A DNA stretch of 64,000 nucleotides from UBA11740 sp035635855 (GTDB lineage Bacteria; Acidobacteriota; Blastocatellia; Pyrinomonadales; Pyrinomonadaceae), in NCBI GenBank assembly GCA_035635855.1, contig DASQAF010000025.1, forward strand, positions 124,001 through 188,000. The letters run 5' to 3'. The notes beneath the pieces are model-generated. The model saw only the letters and a list, made by a program, of their open reading frames with translations, had not been told where the DNA came from and ran no database searches. Below are positions 52,273 through 61,447 of this stretch, in pieces. Position numbers and translations under genes: made by a program. The number at the start of each line of letters is the position of its first letter. Positions within the stretch are counted from its first letter, which is position 1.

Positions 52273-52450
52273 AAACTGGGGGTCAGGCCTGCGATTTGCG
52301 ATTCTCAATCGTTACCGCTTTGGTAATTTGATGATTGTCAGTCGCGAGATCACGAGTTTCTACATTCCATGAACACCGGCTTGCTGAACCTGTGGCGCAC
52401 GTGGACTATTAAATCCGAAATCGCAAAAATCGCAGGCCTGACCCCAGTTT
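52273..52450. mobile_element. MITE-like element with terminal inverted repeats
   Basis: Left end 52273-52297 (AAACTGGGGGTCAGGCCTGC...) and right end 52427-52450 (...GCAGGCCTGACCCCAGTTT) are inverted with a single one-base gap over 24-25 bases. The 178-base interior has no gene. It abuts the point where homology to the intact rhs gene ends. A partial copy is at 48975-49080. No clear target-site duplication was found. Confidence 0.65.
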
Positions 52451-52483
52451 TGAGTGCCTCCGGCCCGTCACCCGAGACCGCAA

Positions 52484-52927
52484 TCATTTCGAGCCAGCAT
52501 CGATCACAAATCGGACTATTACTTCGGTCTTGACAGGGCGCCCGGATAGAACCTTAGGAGTAAACTTCATTTCGTTTACGGCTTTGATTGTCTTTTTGTA
52601 AAACGCGGGGTTACCTAAAATTGGCTGGACGGAGACTATTTTCCCATTTTCATCTACCAACACCCGTACCTCAACGATGTTAGAACCCGCAGCTTCAGCA
52701 CTAATAACGGTGTTCGATACTGGGGGCCCGCATAGTAAGGGAGGCACTCGCTTTCGCTTCGAGGATCTCTTGGATTGCTTGCACCTACGGTCTATCTTAA
52801 CCGCATTGTCGCCAGAGGGCTGCGCGGGAGCTGATGTCTGAGAATTAACCGTGCGGCCCCCTGACAAAACAATAAGAACCAACGCGATTATTGTTGACCC
52901 TCTCAAAAGTTGACTCTTAGTGCTCAT
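52484..52927 (-). CDS. Small exported TonB-C domain protein downstream of rhs
   Basis: A 147-residue protein with a signal-type N-terminus (GSTIIALVLIVLSGG) and a Lys/Arg-rich stretch (CKQSKRSSKRKRVPP). A C-terminal TonB-like domain follows (IVEVRVLVDENGKIVSVQPI; KKTIKAVNEMKFTPKVLSGR). GAGGA lies 8 bases before the ATG at 52927. It lies 69 bases after the end of the full-length rhs on the same strand. By position it could be the immunity protein, but TonB-C proteins are common in this genome and another role is as likely. Confidence 0.75.
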   Translation of the reverse strand: MSTKSQLLRGSTIIALVLIVLSGGRTVNSQTSAPAQPSGDNAVKIDRRCKQSKRSSKRKRVPPLLCGPPVSNTVISAEAAGSNIVEVRVLVDENGKIVSVQPILGNPAFYKKTIKAVNEMKFTPKVLSGRPVKTEVIVRFVIDAGSK

Positions 52928-52996
52928 GGAGTTATTCCTCGGTACCGTATGATCATTCGAACGACTTTGATTCAGTGAACCAGCAAACGTTGCATC

Positions 52997-55900
52997 CTAC
53001 TCCGGAGGTATGCGTTCGCGCGGGATCTTGATCTCTACTGTCCGAACGGTGATGGGTTCTAGTCGATCTCCCTTGTCTTCCGGATGGATTCTGCCACTCT
53101 GCTTTAATACGGCATTCCCAGCGTCAATGCCGCTCTCTAATCCATTCTTCATATATCCTGTGACGAGTGCGTTCATTGCCCCCACACCAGCGGTAACTGA
53201 AGTCTCACCGTTTTTCCCACCATTAAGGACCACGTAATCCATCTGCTCGTTCTTGGGTTCCACGACAAGTCCCAAGCTCTCGGTACCACATCCCAACATA
53301 GCAACCACGTTTGCGTTTGATTCAGGCTTAATACCATTAGAGGTCGTTACGTCAGGATTCTTCGGATCAACCGGTGTCATTACTCCTACAGTGCCAAGTT
53401 TTCCATCTTTCAGCGCTATGTACTTACCGCCCTCGATGATAGGTCCCGAATGACCGATCACGAAGGTTGCATCAGCGGTCTTCAGTGATTGCTCAACATT
53501 AGCGATGGTGCTTTGCTCAAGATTATGTACATTAACCTTGTATCCATTTTTATCACCAATTTTCTGCAAGGCCTCTTGGCTTACTGATACTCCAGCATCA
53601 TGCAATTGCTTGCTTGATATGGCAACAAAAACGTCGATGACCTTGCTGCCCCCTTGCCCGTCGTCGTCTTGGCCATCCGGGTCATACAAAGCTAAAGGGT
53701 TGTTGACGACGTAAGCATATCGATTCCACCTCTGCGGGTTAACGACTTGCTTTAAACCCAACATCTTTGGATCCGCACCAGTGAATCGGCCTTGCACGCT
53801 TCCGTAGTACCTCGCGCCAAAGAAATCTAGCCCGGTTTCATTGTCCCGTTCTTTGCGGGTGAACTTCTGGCGCAGACCATCGACCGCGCTGTAACCCATG
53901 CCGCTTGTGCGGCCACCGATGGTGACGCCAATTTCTTCCCCAAAAGGCATATAGTCATGGCGGCTGACTACTCCCGCGCTCGAACTCGTAATCACACGCG
54001 GCGAGCCTAGGTGATCCGACGTCGTGTATCTGGTCCCCGTGCTGGGTTCAATCGTTGCAATCAGACCCTTTGCTCCGTAGACATATTCTTTCTTCAAAGA
54101 GCCGGTAGAAATATCATACTCAGCGAGCAGTTGACCGCCGCTATAGACCATTCGCACTTGCTCACCCAAGGCGAAGTTCTTCCGCACGCGGTTACCGTCA
54201 CCATCGTAGCCATAGACTCCGTTAACGCCGTCCACCATCTTGATCTTGTTCTCAGCATCAAAGCCGTATGAATGAATGCTGTCGTTCGTGAGATTACCGG
54301 CGGCATCGTAGCTGTAACCGCTGGTCGTGATGCGATTCGTCGTCGTGCTGAAGCTCAGATTGTGGACGCCTCCACCATAATCTATCCAGCGGTTTCCGTA
54401 CTGGTCATAACCATTAGTTTGCGACCAGCTACTGCCCGAGTTCTCATTCGAAGTCGTAAGCCGATTCAATGCGTCATAGCCAAAGCTCTGGGTATAACTC
54501 AAGCCACCGCCCGAGTAGCTGACACTCTGGAGATTTCCATTATTCGTGGTCGTGCCGTAGCTATAACTCAATCCCATCGTGCTCGAATCAGTGCCGGACG
54601 TGCCCATCCCAATCTGCGTCGGTTGCAGACGGTTATTGAAGCTCGTGTGCTCCCAAAGTCCGTTGCCCAGCTTCATTACCGATACCGCTCCATGTGCCGC
54701 GTACTGCATCCGGTTCGTCGCGTCGGTTGAGGCCGCACCTGCGTAGTAGACGCCACTCGACTGATCGCGCACGCCAGCCAGTCTTCTTGCTTCATCATAC
54801 TCACTCAGAATTACCCGTCCCGAAGGATAGGTAATCGAGCTCAGGCTTCCGGCCAGATTGTAAGCATAACTCATTGAGTACGTTTGACCATCGGTGACTT
54901 GATTGATGGAGGTGACTTTTCCCAACGCATCGTAAGCCGTGTAGTTTGTAGTTGAAACACTCGAACTCGCCGAAGCCAAACGGCCTTTGCCATTCGTCGC
55001 GCTGTCGTAATTGTAAGTTACCGCTGGCGTGCCGTCGGAATAACTGCGCGTCACCGCGCGATTGATGGCGTCATAAGTGTAACTTGCTGTAATCGAGCGC
55101 GCATCGGTCTTGCTGGTCTGATTGCCGTTGCTGTCGTAGCTATAGCCGACCGTGCCGCTCTCAGGATTGGCTGCGCTCGTCAAGCGCTTCAATGAATCGT
55201 AAACAAACGTGCGCGTCTGCGACCCCTGCGAAACCGTGGTCAGATCATCCAGCGTGTCATAGCTGTAGCTGGTCGCATAGTTCAAGCCGCTCGGATCTTC
55301 ATAGACTGTGGTCAAACGACCGAGCCCATCTGTCACACTCTTCCGCGCCTTGCCGGCCTGATCGGTTACGGTGACCGTGTTGCCGCTATAGGAAGACGTA
55401 ACGACGGCGCTGTCTGGTGTGGTGACAGTGGTCACGCGTCCAGCCAAATCGTAGGCCGTAGTCGTGTAGATTGCGCTTTCTCCCAGTGACGGACGAAAGG
55501 GGTTGCTGGTTTGCTTTGCGCGACTCAAAGCGTCGTAAATCGTCGCGACTTTATCGTCGCCCTGTGGATCTCGCGACCAGGTTTCGACCGTCCGGCCAAA
55601 ACCGTCGGTGTGCGTCCACGACCGCAACATCGCGTCATCAACGCTGGTTTGGTCTTTGGCCGTCAGCATGTCGTTATTTGTGAGGGTAATGCCAAAGACA
55701 GTTGCCGGTGCGTAGTACACCGCGGCGTGACTCTCAACTCCGTTGATACCCAGTGCTGCTTTCACCACAGTGGGACGGTCAAAGGGATCGTTGTAGAGAG
55801 TCTGGGTAATGATGCCGTTGCGATCCTTGAAGCCGGTCAGCAGGCCGGTAGAAAAGTCGTACTGGCTGCGTGCCGTATGAACTGCGGCACCCGGTGTCGG

Positions 55901-58231
55901 CGGCGGACTGCTGATGAGCGTCGGCAACGCGTAGGTAGCTCCGTAGGCGCCACTCGCTCCGCCGCCCGGATTGCTGCCGTCTCCAAAGTCGTCCGCAAAG
56001 CTGAGGCTCGTAACATTGCCGCGCGGGTCCTTTGCCGAGACGATGTTGCCCAGCGTGTCATAGCGCGGATAGCTGTAGATGATTGTGTTGTTGAGGTCCA
56101 GCCAATGCCCTACGGCCGTGGGATTGCCGCGCGTCAGCCGGCTTTGTCCGTAATTCGGGTCATGCTGCGTGGCCGAGCCGTAGTCCTGGAGTGCTGCATG
56201 ATTACCGTCACCAGCATAGTTATCGTATTCAGTGATCGTGCGCGCCCGTTCGGTGCCGCCGCCATCGAAGACAGACTGTTGCGAACCTAATCGGAGCAGA
56301 TGAATTGCATCGTCAGTAACGTAATTGTAGCCATTGTTAGTCGTTAAATAACTGGTGATGGTGCGTCGCTTCAATGACTGATCGAAGTCGTATTCGTCCA
56401 CCTCGATGGGATTGTTGTATTGGTCGTAGAAAGTGTCGGTCCTCGCGGTGCTGCCCGTATCCAGAATCTTGCGCTCTTCATTGATGCGGTTATCATTTTC
56501 TGTCTGGTAGGTGACGTAGTTCGTTCCCGTCCACACAATGGGCGTGCGTTGTGTCCAATCCTGTTCTGTGGCAGCGATGACCGCGGTCCCATCAGCATTC
56601 AGCGTCTCCGCGCGCTGTTCCACTCCCGTTGACCAAAGGTTATAGCCACTTCCATCCACACCGCGATCCGGTACAGGAGTGCCGACGCCCGGCCCTGGAT
56701 ACAGGTTACGTCCATTCGCGAGAAAGTAATGCTTCTGATTTAATAACACCGCGCCAGCGGTCGAGGTGGCGGTAACCTGTGCCGTTGCCGTTGCATAGCT
56801 ATAGCTCCAATCCGCATCTTTGGTAACGCCGTCAGCATAGGTGCGCCGTGCCACGACTGCGCGCTCGATGTCGCTCACATTGCTATCGAAGTGCGAGGTG
56901 GATATCTCGCCGGGCAGCGACTTTCCCGCGGGCAGGGTGCTCACGTATTGGTAGTCGTACTGCGCCTTGCCGCCTGTGGGCATCTGCGCTTCGGCCACCT
57001 CGCCGAACTCGTTGTAAAAGAACTGGACGGAGCGCCCGTCCGGCAACACGAACTCGCTCAGCACCTCAGCCGTGTCGATGCGCGCGGCGTCCAAGCCGTG
57101 CGAACGAGCGAAGAGCCTGGTCGCCGTGCCCCACGAGAGGCCCCAGCCCAGCGGGTCGTAGTCACCGTTAATGACCGGAAGCGTTGGGTTAATCCCGGCG
57201 CGATAGCGTTGGTTCATGACCAGAGTTTTCACTTTGTAGTAGCGCGACTGCCCCTGATAGCCGGAGATGGTGACGAGCAGCGCCAGCGTGACTGAAGGAT
57301 TGTTTGGGTCAACTATATTCTTTTGAATCTTGGTTACACGACCCAGTTGATCGGTGTAATCAACTTCATTGCCGTTTGGATAACTGATCTGGACGGTATT
57401 GCCGTTGCGATCCGTAATCGAGACGGCCCGCGCCAGACTCTTGATGATATCCACCGAGCCGCCATAGCCGCTACTGACGTTAATGAAGCGATAGCGCGTT
57501 CCATCAGCGGTAATCAGCACGCCGGCTACATCTCCACGTGCAACACCATTATCGTTGTCGCTGATAAAGACGATTCCTGATCCATCAGTGGCGTGCCAGC
57601 GCCTTCCTCGATACCCATCATCAAGAAAGCATCCGGGAAAAGAAACTTGTGCAGCGGGCAAAGGGGCGCCATTAGTAGTATCGTCACGCAATTGGATTTC
57701 ACCCTTATCGGGCAAGATCACCGTGAGCTTTGTCAGCGCATAGTTGTAATCATTCGTGCAATTGCTGATATTGTTCCCAATCCCGCTACCACGTGCAATC
57801 AGCGTGGGCACCGCGCCGATGGTCCACCCCGGAGCCACGCGACTGTATAGATCCATCAGGTTTTCAACGTCCGCATAATTGGCGTAGGCCACCGGGTGAT
57901 ACCCTGTCTCATCAGCGAAGTTGCTGTCGCGGCTCGCCGACCAAACCTTGCTGCTGTAGTTGAGCGTCAACGGCAGGGAGAAACCGCGCCCACCAACAGA
58001 GCCTAGCGGCAACTTAATATTGAGCGCACCATTGGTTAGATTGATCGTCCCGAGATCAGATGAGGTATAACTGCCGAGCGGCGACACCCCCGCAGCGTGT
58101 TGCGGCGGCGTGCCGTGATCATATTGGCCTCGGTCTTGAGCGATGGCTAACAGCGCGCTGGCTAGGAGAATAAGAAGGAGTGAGCCAATTCGGCGGGCTT
58201 GAGGGCATGTAATCATTTGCAGTGACCTCAT
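52997..58231 (-). CDS. Full-length secreted RHS/YD-repeat protein with caspase/CHAT-like C-terminal tip
   Basis: A 1744-residue protein. A signal peptide (IGSLLLILLASALLAIAQ) is followed by a beta-rich N-terminal region (INLTNGALNIKLPLGSVGGR) and many YD repeats that build the Rhs shell (e.g. YDTLDDLTTVSQGSQ, FDAENKIKMVDGVNGVYGYD). The conserved core end reads FGARYYGSVQGRFTGADPKM and RYAYVVNNPLALYDPDGQ. The tip (about 1520-1744) has no YD repeat. It contains TFVIGHSGPI (His1594), a YIALKDGKLG strand and VVAMLGCGTESLG (Cys1648), the His...Cys order and hydrophobic settings of CHAT/caspase-like peptidases. A Sec signal and no VgrG/PAAR domain suggest a wall- or membrane-delivered toxin as in Wap-like proteins. 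The start could also be the Met codon at 58216. Confidence 0.9.
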   Translation of the reverse strand: MRSLQMITCPQARRIGSLLLILLASALLAIAQDRGQYDHGTPPQHAAGVSPLGSYTSSDLGTINLTNGALNIKLPLGSVGGRGFSLPLTLNYSSKVWSASRDSNFADETGYHPVAYANYADVENLMDLYSRVAPGWTIGAVPTLIARGSGIGNNISNCTNDYNYALTKLTVILPDKGEIQLRDDTTNGAPLPAAQVSFPGCFLDDGYRGRRWHATDGSGIVFISDNDNGVARGDVAGVLITADGTRYRFINVSSGYGGSVDIIKSLARAVSITDRNGNTVQISYPNGNEVDYTDQLGRVTKIQKNIVDPNNPSVTLALLVTISGYQGQSRYYKVKTLVMNQRYRAGINPTLPVINGDYDPLGWGLSWGTATRLFARSHGLDAARIDTAEVLSEFVLPDGRSVQFFYNEFGEVAEAQMPTGGKAQYDYQYVSTLPAGKSLPGEISTSHFDSNVSDIERAVVARRTYADGVTKDADWSYSYATATAQVTATSTAGAVLLNQKHYFLANGRNLYPGPGVGTPVPDRGVDGSGYNLWSTGVEQRAETLNADGTAVIAATEQDWTQRTPIVWTGTNYVTYQTENDNRINEERKILDTGSTARTDTFYDQYNNPIEVDEYDFDQSLKRRTITSYLTTNNGYNYVTDDAIHLLRLGSQQSVFDGGGTERARTITEYDNYAGDGNHAALQDYGSATQHDPNYGQSRLTRGNPTAVGHWLDLNNTIIYSYPRYDTLGNIVSAKDPRGNVTSLSFADDFGDGSNPGGGASGAYGATYALPTLISSPPPTPGAAVHTARSQYDFSTGLLTGFKDRNGIITQTLYNDPFDRPTVVKAALGINGVESHAAVYYAPATVFGITLTNNDMLTAKDQTSVDDAMLRSWTHTDGFGRTVETWSRDPQGDDKVATIYDALSRAKQTSNPFRPSLGESAIYTTTAYDLAGRVTTVTTPDSAVVTSSYSGNTVTVTDQAGKARKSVTDGLGRLTTVYEDPSGLNYATSYSYDTLDDLTTVSQGSQTRTFVYDSLKRLTSAANPESGTVGYSYDSNGNQTSKTDARSITASYTYDAINRAVTRSYSDGTPAVTYNYDSATNGKGRLASASSSVSTTNYTAYDALGKVTSINQVTDGQTYSMSYAYNLAGSLSSITYPSGRVILSEYDEARRLAGVRDQSSGVYYAGAASTDATNRMQYAAHGAVSVMKLGNGLWEHTSFNNRLQPTQIGMGTSGTDSSTMGLSYSYGTTTNNGNLQSVSYSGGGLSYTQSFGYDALNRLTTSNENSGSSWSQTNGYDQYGNRWIDYGGGVHNLSFSTTTNRITTSGYSYDAAGNLTNDSIHSYGFDAENKIKMVDGVNGVYGYDGDGNRVRKNFALGEQVRMVYSGGQLLAEYDISTGSLKKEYVYGAKGLIATIEPSTGTRYTTSDHLGSPRVITSSSAGVVSRHDYMPFGEEIGVTIGGRTSGMGYSAVDGLRQKFTRKERDNETGLDFFGARYYGSVQGRFTGADPKMLGLKQVVNPQRWNRYAYVVNNPLALYDPDGQDDDGQGGSKVIDVFVAISSKQLHDAGVSVSQEALQKIGDKNGYKVNVHNLEQSTIANVEQSLKTADATFVIGHSGPIIEGGKYIALKDGKLGTVGVMTPVDPKNPDVTTSNGIKPESNANVVAMLGCGTESLGLVVEPKNEQMDYVVLNGGKNGETSVTAGVGAMNALVTGYMKNGLESGIDAGNAVLKQSGRIHPEDKGDRLEPITVRTVEIKIPRERIPPE

Positions 58232-58283
58232 TGAAATCTGAATCGATTAAGGAGCCCTCTGTGAGCTGAGTAATTGAGACCAC

Positions 58284-58721
58284 CTATGGCTCGACGATGA
58301 GTTCTGACTCACTCGTCTGGCGACTGGCATTCGATATTCGGTACCGTCCCGGATCTAACGTAAACCAATCGCGGCCGCGCAATTGATTAGTGGGCCGCAT
58401 GACCTGACCAATCGGTACCCGCCCGTTACCGTTTTCCAGCTCAATCAACAGCCCCCTGCTGCTTCCTGTGCGATCTTCGATGGCGATCCCAACTATCCCT
58501 TTGCGAACGCGAAGCTGATGCGGGTAGATGCCAACGTCATAAACAGTAAAGCGAACGTTCTGGACTGGTCCGCGTACAAGCGTTAATTGCCCGGTGGCCG
58601 TTTCACTCAAACCAGAGCCCTTTGGTTTCCTAGTGTGGCCGAGCGCCAACAGAAGGGCACTTAGTAGCACGGCTGTCCCTATTAGGGTCGGCCAGAACAT
58701 TCGCTTTTGTTTTCTTGACAT
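58284..58721 (-). CDS. Membrane-anchored small protein, possibly cupredoxin-like fold
   Basis: A 145-residue protein. AAGGAG lies 6 bases before the ATG at 58721, which is preferred over the codon at 58739. One N-terminal hydrophobic helix (WPTLIGTAVLLSALLLALGH) anchors or exports it. The rest is beta-rich: VRFTVYDVGIYPHQLRVRKG and WFTLDPGRYRISNAS resemble the strands of cupredoxin-like domains, but the copper ligands (Cys, second His, Met) are not in place. It lies 52 bases upstream of the rhs start on the same strand and may share its transcript. Confidence 0.7.
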   Translation of the reverse strand: MSRKQKRMFWPTLIGTAVLLSALLLALGHTRKPKGSGLSETATGQLTLVRGPVQNVRFTVYDVGIYPHQLRVRKGIVGIAIEDRTGSSRGLLIELENGNGRVPIGQVMRPTNQLRGRDWFTLDPGRYRISNASRQTSESELIVEP

Positions 58722-58739
58722 GGGGTTCTCCTTTCTCAA

Positions 58740-59366
58740 AAACCCTACGTTCGTTTACGATTTGCTACTTCGTGCCAGGCGCACGAGTCCGCTGATTGCA
58801 GGCGAAGCACAGAGATATTCCTCCGATGAAAGGCTGGAAAGGATTCGCGGCATTGGTTCGGGCATGATCGGGCCTCCACGATAGGACCTAAACGAACCTG
58901 ATGACCCTGCATTAAGAAGCTAACTGGCGAGTATGCGGGAGACCACAGAGGCTCGGAGGAGTTAGCACGTGTAAAACCAACCTCCATGAGCTGCGACAGA
59001 AAAGGACCTGCGACGATTGGGTCGGGGGGACGTTAGCAGCGACGCTTGCGGACCGGGTTGCCACCAAGCTTAGATCAGGTTGTAATTCTATTGGGGTTAG
59101 GGCCCTAGTGCCCCGGCCTTCAGTTCTGTCAGAGAAGCTGCCCCGGTTGACCAGATTAACCTGATGTATCCCGCACGCCGACCGACCTTCGACGTCACTC
59201 CCTGTCGGCTCGATGTCGAGGCGATGAAACCCTTTAGTCTCGACCACATCTCGCCGGGACTCGGATTGGGCCGCCTGCTTGACGCTCATCGTAAGGGTTC
59301 TTAGAATGAACTTGTAACCCCTGATCAACGTACAAGAGTTTTACCAAACTTAAGGAGCACTATCTG
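58740..59366. other. Long intergenic region without a recognised gene
   Basis: A 627-base gap between divergent genes. A minus-strand frame 58912-59328 exists (138 residues, with an ATG at 59289) but has no signal, domain or ribosome site that I can support. The stretch has several short GC-rich self-complementary parts (e.g. GGGGTTAGGGCCCTAGTGCCCC near 59093). It should hold the promoters of the rhs operon and of the gene at 59367. Confidence 0.4.
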
Positions 59367-59804
59367 ATGAGTACATCTTTTCAGCAACAACCAGACGGTT
59401 CAGATAACAAAGACGAGATGATTGTGCAAGAACACGAACATCAACACGAATCTGAGCACGAAGGAGAGCGTTCCGGCGTGGGCGCTTCCGTCCGCGATAT
59501 GGCCGCGCGCCTGCCCGAGCAACTTTCGGCCATCGGGCGCGATATCAGCCGCACTATTGAACGGGCCATCTCGGCCAAGGATGACTATATGCTGGCCGTG
59601 AAGGTTTCGCCGGATGCGCAAATCAAATTGGGACAACTGGTCCAGGCCGGCGTCTTTGGCACGCGCGCCGAAGCTGCGTCTTTTTTGATCGACGAAGGCA
59701 TCAAAACTCAAACTGCGCTGTTCGAACGCGTCGAGCAAAAGCTCGCCGAGATCGAGCGGCTGCGCGCCGAGTTGCGTGGGCTGGTCGGAGAGAAGAAAAC
59801 CTAA
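59367..59804 (+). CDS. Small protein with a ribbon-helix-helix-like segment
   Basis: A 145-residue soluble protein. The N-terminus is acidic and His-rich (VQEHEHQHESEHEGERSG). A central segment (LAVKVSPDAQIKLGQLVQAG; FGTRAEAASFLIDEGIK) has the strand-helix-helix pattern of RHH or CopG-like proteins, followed by a coiled-coil end (LFERVEQKLAEIERLRAELR). It could bind DNA, but DNA contact residues are not obvious. AAGGAG precedes the ATG at 59367. A hairpin terminator lies downstream. Confidence 0.65.
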   Translation: MSTSFQQQPDGSDNKDEMIVQEHEHQHESEHEGERSGVGASVRDMAARLPEQLSAIGRDISRTIERAISAKDDYMLAVKVSPDAQIKLGQLVQAGVFGTRAEAASFLIDEGIKTQTALFERVEQKLAEIERLRAELRGLVGEKKT

Positions 59805-59860
59805 AACCAATAAATTCACCAATGGCCTTGAGCCCGCCCTCTAAGTCGGGCTCGCGGACT

Positions 59861-59908
59861 CGCTCCAATCTGCACTGGCTCACGATTGCAGAGTGGAGCG
59901 TCTTTGTT
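59861..59908 (+). terminator. Terminator hairpin after the RHH-like gene
   Basis: CGCTCCAATCTGCA (59861-59874) and TGCAGAGTGGAGCG (59887-59900) pair with one mismatch around a 12-base loop, then TCTTTGTT. A second hairpin, GAGCCCG/CGGGCTC, lies at 59830-59853. Confidence 0.6.
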
Positions 59909-59996
59909 AATAGGGGTCGTAACGCGGTAAACTCTTATTCTTAAGCTCTACTAGCGTCCAATTAGCCGTGAGGCACGGTTTAGATCGAGACAGCAA

Positions 59997-61415
59997 GTGC
60001 AGAAAACTCTCCAAGTCCCACATACACCAATAGAAAAATTTACTCTCGGGAACGGGTTGCGCGTGGTGCTAAACGAAGACCACTCAGTGCCGGTGGTTTC
60101 CGTGGCCGTCTATTACGACGTCGGCTCACGTAACGAGCGCGAAGGTCGCACCGGTTTCGCGCATCTTTTCGAGCACATGATGTTCCAGGGCTCAGAGAAT
60201 GTTCCCAAGGCCGCGCACTTTCAATACATCTCGAACGCGGGCGGCACCATGAACGGCACAACTTCGAGCGAACGAACAAATTATTTCGAGACTCTACCCG
60301 CCAACCAGTTGCCGCTGGCGCTGTGGCTGGAGAGCGATCGCATGCGTTCGCTGAATGTCACGCAGGAGAATCTCGACAACCAGCGCGAAGCCGTCAAGGA
60401 AGAAAAGCGTCTGCGTTATGACAACCAACCTTACGTCAACGGATTTCTGCGACTGTTCGAAATGTGTTTTCGTAACGCGGCGAACGCGCATTCAACGATT
60501 GGATCGATGGAAGACCTGGACGCGGCCACGGTTGAAGACATTCGCGAGTTCTTTCGCATCTATTACGCGCCCAACAACGCCGTGCTCTCGATCGCCGGAG
60601 ATTTCGATCAGAGGGAAACGCGGCGGATGGTCGACAAGTATTTTTCTACGATCCCGCGTCAGCCTGAGCCACCGCCTGTCGATGTCAGCGAGCCGGAAGA
60701 GGTGATGGAACGTAACGACGTTTTTCTCGACAAGCTGGCGCCGGTGCCGGCGTTTGCGCTGGGCTGGAAAATTCCGTCGCGACGAAGTCCCGAATTTTAC
60801 GCACTCTCGCTGGCCAGCCACCTGTTGTTCGAAGGAGAGAGCGCAAGGCTTTATCAGAAACTGGTCAAAGGCGAAGAATCCGTAGTCCAGATTCAGGGTG
60901 GCATCGACGAGCGCCGCGGGCCTTCGGGATTGTTCATCGTGGTAATTCCCAAGCCCGATCGCGATGGCCGGCAAATCCGCGACGCGATTCTGACCGAGCT
61001 CAGGGAACTCGCCGTCGTGGGGCCGAGTGATGAAGAGATGGAGAAGTTGCGCAACAACCTTTTCAACAGCTCCGTGCGCAGCCGGCAGTCGTCACAGTAT
61101 CGGGCGCAGCAACTCGCCGAGTTCGAGCTTTACGACCACGAGCCCGAACTATTCAACACCGACCTGCAGAACTATCTGGAAGTGACGCCGGCACAAATTT
61201 CCGCGGCGCTGCGTCGTTATCTGGATACTGACAATCGGGTGTTGCTCGAAATTGTCCCGGCGCCAGAGGAAGCCGCGCCGGCCACGCCGCAAGCTCCGGG
61301 CGAACCGAAGCAGCCGACTGCCCCACTACCGCAGGTTCCCCCGGCTCCCGACGATCCGACTACGGGCTCACTCCAGGCGCCACAAGTGACCGAACCGGCG
61401 CGTGAATCAACCTGA
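59997..61415 (+). CDS. M16 zinc peptidase, catalytic subunit
   Basis: A 472-residue pitrilysin-family peptidase. The inverted zinc motif HLFEH (56-60) in TGFAHLFEHMMFQGSEN is intact, with the downstream acidic ligand region NQREAVKEEKRLRYDNQPY. Two M16 domains are present; the end is a Pro-rich tail (PQAPGEPKQPTAPLPQVPPA). The GTG at 59997 is used, since no ATG gives the full N-terminal strand. There is no signal peptide. It is followed 32 bases later by a paralogue without the zinc motif, so the two likely form the heterodimer seen in bacterial M16B pairs. Confidence 0.9.
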   Translation: MQKTLQVPHTPIEKFTLGNGLRVVLNEDHSVPVVSVAVYYDVGSRNEREGRTGFAHLFEHMMFQGSENVPKAAHFQYISNAGGTMNGTTSSERTNYFETLPANQLPLALWLESDRMRSLNVTQENLDNQREAVKEEKRLRYDNQPYVNGFLRLFEMCFRNAANAHSTIGSMEDLDAATVEDIREFFRIYYAPNNAVLSIAGDFDQRETRRMVDKYFSTIPRQPEPPPVDVSEPEEVMERNDVFLDKLAPVPAFALGWKIPSRRSPEFYALSLASHLLFEGESARLYQKLVKGEESVVQIQGGIDERRGPSGLFIVVIPKPDRDGRQIRDAILTELRELAVVGPSDEEMEKLRNNLFNSSVRSRQSSQYRAQQLAEFELYDHEPELFNTDLQNYLEVTPAQISAALRRYLDTDNRVLLEIVPAPEEAAPATPQAPGEPKQPTAPLPQVPPAPDDPTTGSLQAPQVTEPAREST

Positions 61416-61447
61416 TTTTCTGAAAACGAAACAAACAAATCTGCCGC

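Noticed and set aside
55511..56290. A 259-codon plus-strand frame
   Set aside because: Antisense of the rhs YD repeats; no domain or start signal.
58912..59328. A 138-codon minus-strand frame in the long gap before the RHH-like gene
   Set aside because: No domain, no ribosome site and unconvincing composition; left as intergenic.
58740..59366. Structured RNA such as RNase P, tmRNA or a group II intron piece
   Set aside because: I compared by memory with conserved cores of these RNAs and saw none; a covariance search would be decisive.
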